Source: Phascolarctobacterium faecium DSM 14760
Lineage (GTDB): Bacteria; Bacillota; Negativicutes; Acidaminococcales; Acidaminococcaceae
Assembly (NCBI RefSeq): GCF_003269275.1
Contig: NZ_QLTS01000006.1
Span: 35,386 to 99,385 of the forward strand
Direction: 5' to 3'
DNA length: 64,000 nt
The notes under the pieces are model-generated. The model was not told the origin of the DNA, did not search any database, and was given only the letters and a program-made list of their open reading frames with translations. Shown one piece after another: positions 62,169 through 64,000 of this stretch. Within the stretch, counting starts at the first letter, position 1, and the number at the start of each line of letters is the position of its first letter. A program made the translations under genes and the position numbers.

Positions 62169-63341
62169 GTGAAAGAGCTGCTATTGAAGTATGGCTGTAA
62201 TCCAAATCAAAGTAAGGCGCGTATTTATAGTAAAATAGGTGAACTGCCAATTGAGGTTTTGAACGGCCGCCCTGGTTATATTAATTTTCTGGATGCCTTT
62301 AACAGCTGGCAGTTAGTAAAAGAATTAAAGGAAGCTACCGGCCTGCCTGCAGCAGCATCTTTTAAACATGTAAGTCCAGCCGGTGCTGCCGTTGGATTGC
62401 CGATGAGCGATGTACTGAAAAAAATATATTATGTTGACGATCTAGCTCTGACTCCGTTGGCTACTGCTTATGCCAGGGCTCGGGGTGCTGACCGTATGTC
62501 ATCTTACGGAGACTTTGTCGCTTTATCAGATATCTGTGACAAGGAGACTGCAGCTATGCTGGCTCGAGAAGTTTCAGATGGCGTTATTGCCCCCGGCTAT
62601 ACAGAGGAAGCTTTGGAAATTTTAAAAACTAAACGTAAGGGCACTTATAATATTATCAAAATTGATCCGTCTTATATTCCAGAGATACAGGAAACGAAAG
62701 ATGTATTTGGTATAACTTTTGAACAGGACCGTAATGAGGCTAAAATTACGTCAGAGCTGCTTGTAAATCGTCCGACTGTCAATAAAGAAATTCCTGAGGA
62801 TGCAGTACGTGATCTTCTGATTGCGTTGATTACTTTGAAATACACGCAATCGAATTCCGTCTGCTATGTTAAAGATGGACAGGCGATTGGTATTGGTGCG
62901 GGGCAACAGTCTCGTGTTCATTGTACAAGGCTTGCCGGAAATAAAGCTGATAACTGGTGGCTGCGCCAGAACCCCAGTGTTTTAGAACTGCCTTTTAAGG
63001 ACAGTATTCGACGTCCTGATCGGGACAATACTATTGATGTGTATATTTCTGACGATTATGAAGATATACTTGCAGATGGAATTTGGGAACAGTTCTTTAC
63101 CGAAAAACCAGCTCCGCTGACACGTGAAGAAAAAAAAGTATGGCTTCATAAGCTGCACGGAGTTTCTCTTGGCAGTGATGCTTTTTTCCCGTTTGGTGAT
63201 AATATTGAACGCGCTCACCGCAGCGGTGTAGATTATATTGCTCAGGCAGGCGGAAGTATCAGAGATGATAATGTTATTGAAACATGTGATAAATATAATA
63301 TCGCAATGGCATTTACTGGTTTACGTTTGTTCCATCATTAA
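62169..63341 (+). CDS. AICAR transformylase, single-domain form
   Basis: This 390-residue protein corresponds to only the formyltransferase half of PurH. It has the catalytic Lys-His in SFKHVSPAGAAVG (near 64-76), KYTQSNSV (near 224-231) and GAGQQSRVHCTRLAG (near 245-259), plus the C-terminal QAGGSIRDD. It lacks the N-terminal IMP cyclohydrolase domain, so IMP closure must be done by another protein. The start follows AAGGAGG. Expression is set by the ZTP riboswitch. Confidence 0.9.
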   Translation: MKELLLKYGCNPNQSKARIYSKIGELPIEVLNGRPGYINFLDAFNSWQLVKELKEATGLPAAASFKHVSPAGAAVGLPMSDVLKKIYYVDDLALTPLATAYARARGADRMSSYGDFVALSDICDKETAAMLAREVSDGVIAPGYTEEALEILKTKRKGTYNIIKIDPSYIPEIQETKDVFGITFEQDRNEAKITSELLVNRPTVNKEIPEDAVRDLLIALITLKYTQSNSVCYVKDGQAIGIGAGQQSRVHCTRLAGNKADNWWLRQNPSVLELPFKDSIRRPDRDNTIDVYISDDYEDILADGIWEQFFTEKPAPLTREEKKVWLHKLHGVSLGSDAFFPFGDNIERAHRSGVDYIAQAGGSIRDDNVIETCDKYNIAMAFTGLRLFHH

Positions 63342-63347
63342 TGACTT

Positions 63348-63378
63348 TCCGCCAAAGAAAACTTTGGCGGATTTTTTT
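63348..63378 (+). terminator. Terminator after AICAR transformylase
   Basis: TCCGCCAAAG pairs with CTTTGGCGGA around AAAA and is followed by seven T's. Confidence 0.94.
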
Positions 63379-63470
63379 GAACAAAAATGACTGACAAGTC
63401 AGTTTTGTGGGCGTTGGAAGCTGTTGTGGTATTTTTTTTACATAAATCGCATAAAATTGTCTGAAAACTA

Positions 63471-63499
63471 TTGAGTTAGTAAATTTTTTGTGGTAAAAT
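63471..63499 (+). promoter_or_regulatory. Promoter of the final gene
   Basis: TTGAGT (63471-63476) and TAAAAT (63494-63499) are 17 bp apart, about 70 bp before the GTG start at 63570. Confidence 0.55.
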
Positions 63500-63569
63500 A
63501 CACAAGGTATAATGTCCAAAATATGTTTATGTTTTAGTAAGATTATGGCAAGTAGGAGATGAGTAGTTC

Positions 63570-64000
63570 GTGAGTACTGAAAATGTATCGGGAATACTTT
63601 TCTTAGTGCAATCGGCTTGTCTGGAAAGGCGCTTTTTAGATGATCCGGCGCTGAGTATAGAACAGTTAAACTGCGGCCAGATACGGATAAGTTTTTCTCT
63701 GACGGCCGGTACTGACCTTGATCATCGTGGTAAGGTCCGTAGCAGCGTTATTTATCGTCTTCTTGAATCTGTATTGCAAATCAGCGCTGTCAGCGTTGGT
63801 GTCGAAGCTGAAACATTAAATTTTTGTTGTAACATTGTAAAATACACAGCAGCTGAAAAACTTTATGCTGTCTGTAAGATTTGCCATTGCGGACGAATGA
63901 CTCTTGTGGCCGAAGCTGAGGTATATGATGAAAATGATACTCTGTTGGCAACGGTACTGACGACTTTGTTTGTTGTGGAAACAATTAAGGATATACCCCG
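63570..64000 (+). CDS. Hot-dog-fold thioesterase-like protein (partial, 3' cut)
   Basis: An open frame runs from GTG 63570 to the window end without a stop (143 complete codons and a partial one). It begins MSTENVSGILFLVQSACLER. The middle has the hot-dog pattern, a long helix with SVIYRLLESVLQ and then beta strands. The strand AEAEVYDENDTLLATVLTT resembles PaaI-type acyl-CoA thioesterases. The usual catalytic residues are not clear in the visible part. AGGAG at 63553-63557 lies 12 bases upstream. The substrate and the end of the gene are unknown. Confidence 0.65.
   Translation, partial: MSTENVSGILFLVQSACLERRFLDDPALSIEQLNCGQIRISFSLTAGTDLDHRGKVRSSVIYRLLESVLQISAVSVGVEAETLNFCCNIVKYTAAEKLYAVCKICHCGRMTLVAEAEVYDENDTLLATVLTTLFVVETIKDIP

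Noticed and set aside
1-64000. Mobile element or CRISPR array as the cause of the repeat structure
   Set aside because: No transposase, integrase, terminal inverted repeats, target-site duplications or spaced short direct repeats were seen; the tandem unit is explained by microhomology.

Overview
The window looks like chromosomal DNA of an anaerobic, gut-type member of the Negativicutes (an Acidaminococcaceae/Phascolarctobacterium-like organism is my best guess). That guess rests on the gene mix: a short SufB-type Fe-S scaffold, a DUF5693-CsaB envelope pair, FtsEX with an M23 hydrolase, long-form HPF, a glmS ribozyme, a ZTP riboswitch and strong AGGAGG ribosome binding sites at moderate GC. 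I cannot run a phylogeny, so the family-level placement is inference. Almost all of the window is well-packed genes, and I see no phage, insertion sequence or CRISPR array.

Region 1 (1-11200) is the unusual part. A 4656-bp segment carrying sufB, tRNA-Gln(CTG), tRNA-Glu(CTC), a MerR-family regulator, a UbiD-type decarboxylase closely resembling gallate decarboxylase LpdC, and the first 195 codons of a DASS-type permease occurs twice in direct tandem (about 4-4659 and 4660-9315). A 10-bp sequence, TGGCGGCTGC, lies at both ends and at the junction. The second copy continues into an intact permease, an LpdB/UbiX-like flavin prenyltransferase and an LpdD-like protein, so the original operon is merR / lpdC-permease-lpdB-lpdD. 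The MerR regulator and lpdC promoters share the operator TGTATTGTTACA(A/C)(T/C)ACA, and the lpdC promoter has the 19-bp spacer typical of MerR-activated promoters.

Region 2 (11200-27000) has an M20 peptidase, a DUF2284 protein, an Fe(III)-type ABC importer (three genes), a pentapeptide-repeat protein, a HAD phosphatase, a SpeD-like protein lacking the pyruvoyl-forming serine, RecD2, a ComF-type protein, an HD-GYP protein, an unassigned structured RNA of about 210-250 nt, and a polar amino-acid importer with two paralogous binding proteins.

Region 3 (27000-42200) carries core functions: HPF, SecA, RF2 with its programmed frameshift, then an envelope and division run (DUF5693, CsaB, FtsE, FtsX, M23 hydrolase, CtpA), glucose-6-phosphate isomerase, a ComEC-like metallo-hydrolase and a monofunctional transglycosylase.

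Region 4 (42400-50700) is a complete arginine pathway from acetylglutamate onward in order: argC-J-B-D-F, then argG-H from a separate promoter. Region 5 (50700-57700) is the c-di-AMP / amino-sugar cluster cdaA-cdaR-FAD protein-glmM, followed by glmS behind its ribozyme. Region 6 (57700-64000) has a DUF3783 protein, a DMT exporter, an ABC-F ATPase with a leader that looks like ribosome-mediated attenuation, a PflX-type radical SAM protein, a ZTP riboswitch before a formyltransferase-only AICAR transformylase, and the start of a hot-dog thioesterase cut by the window end.
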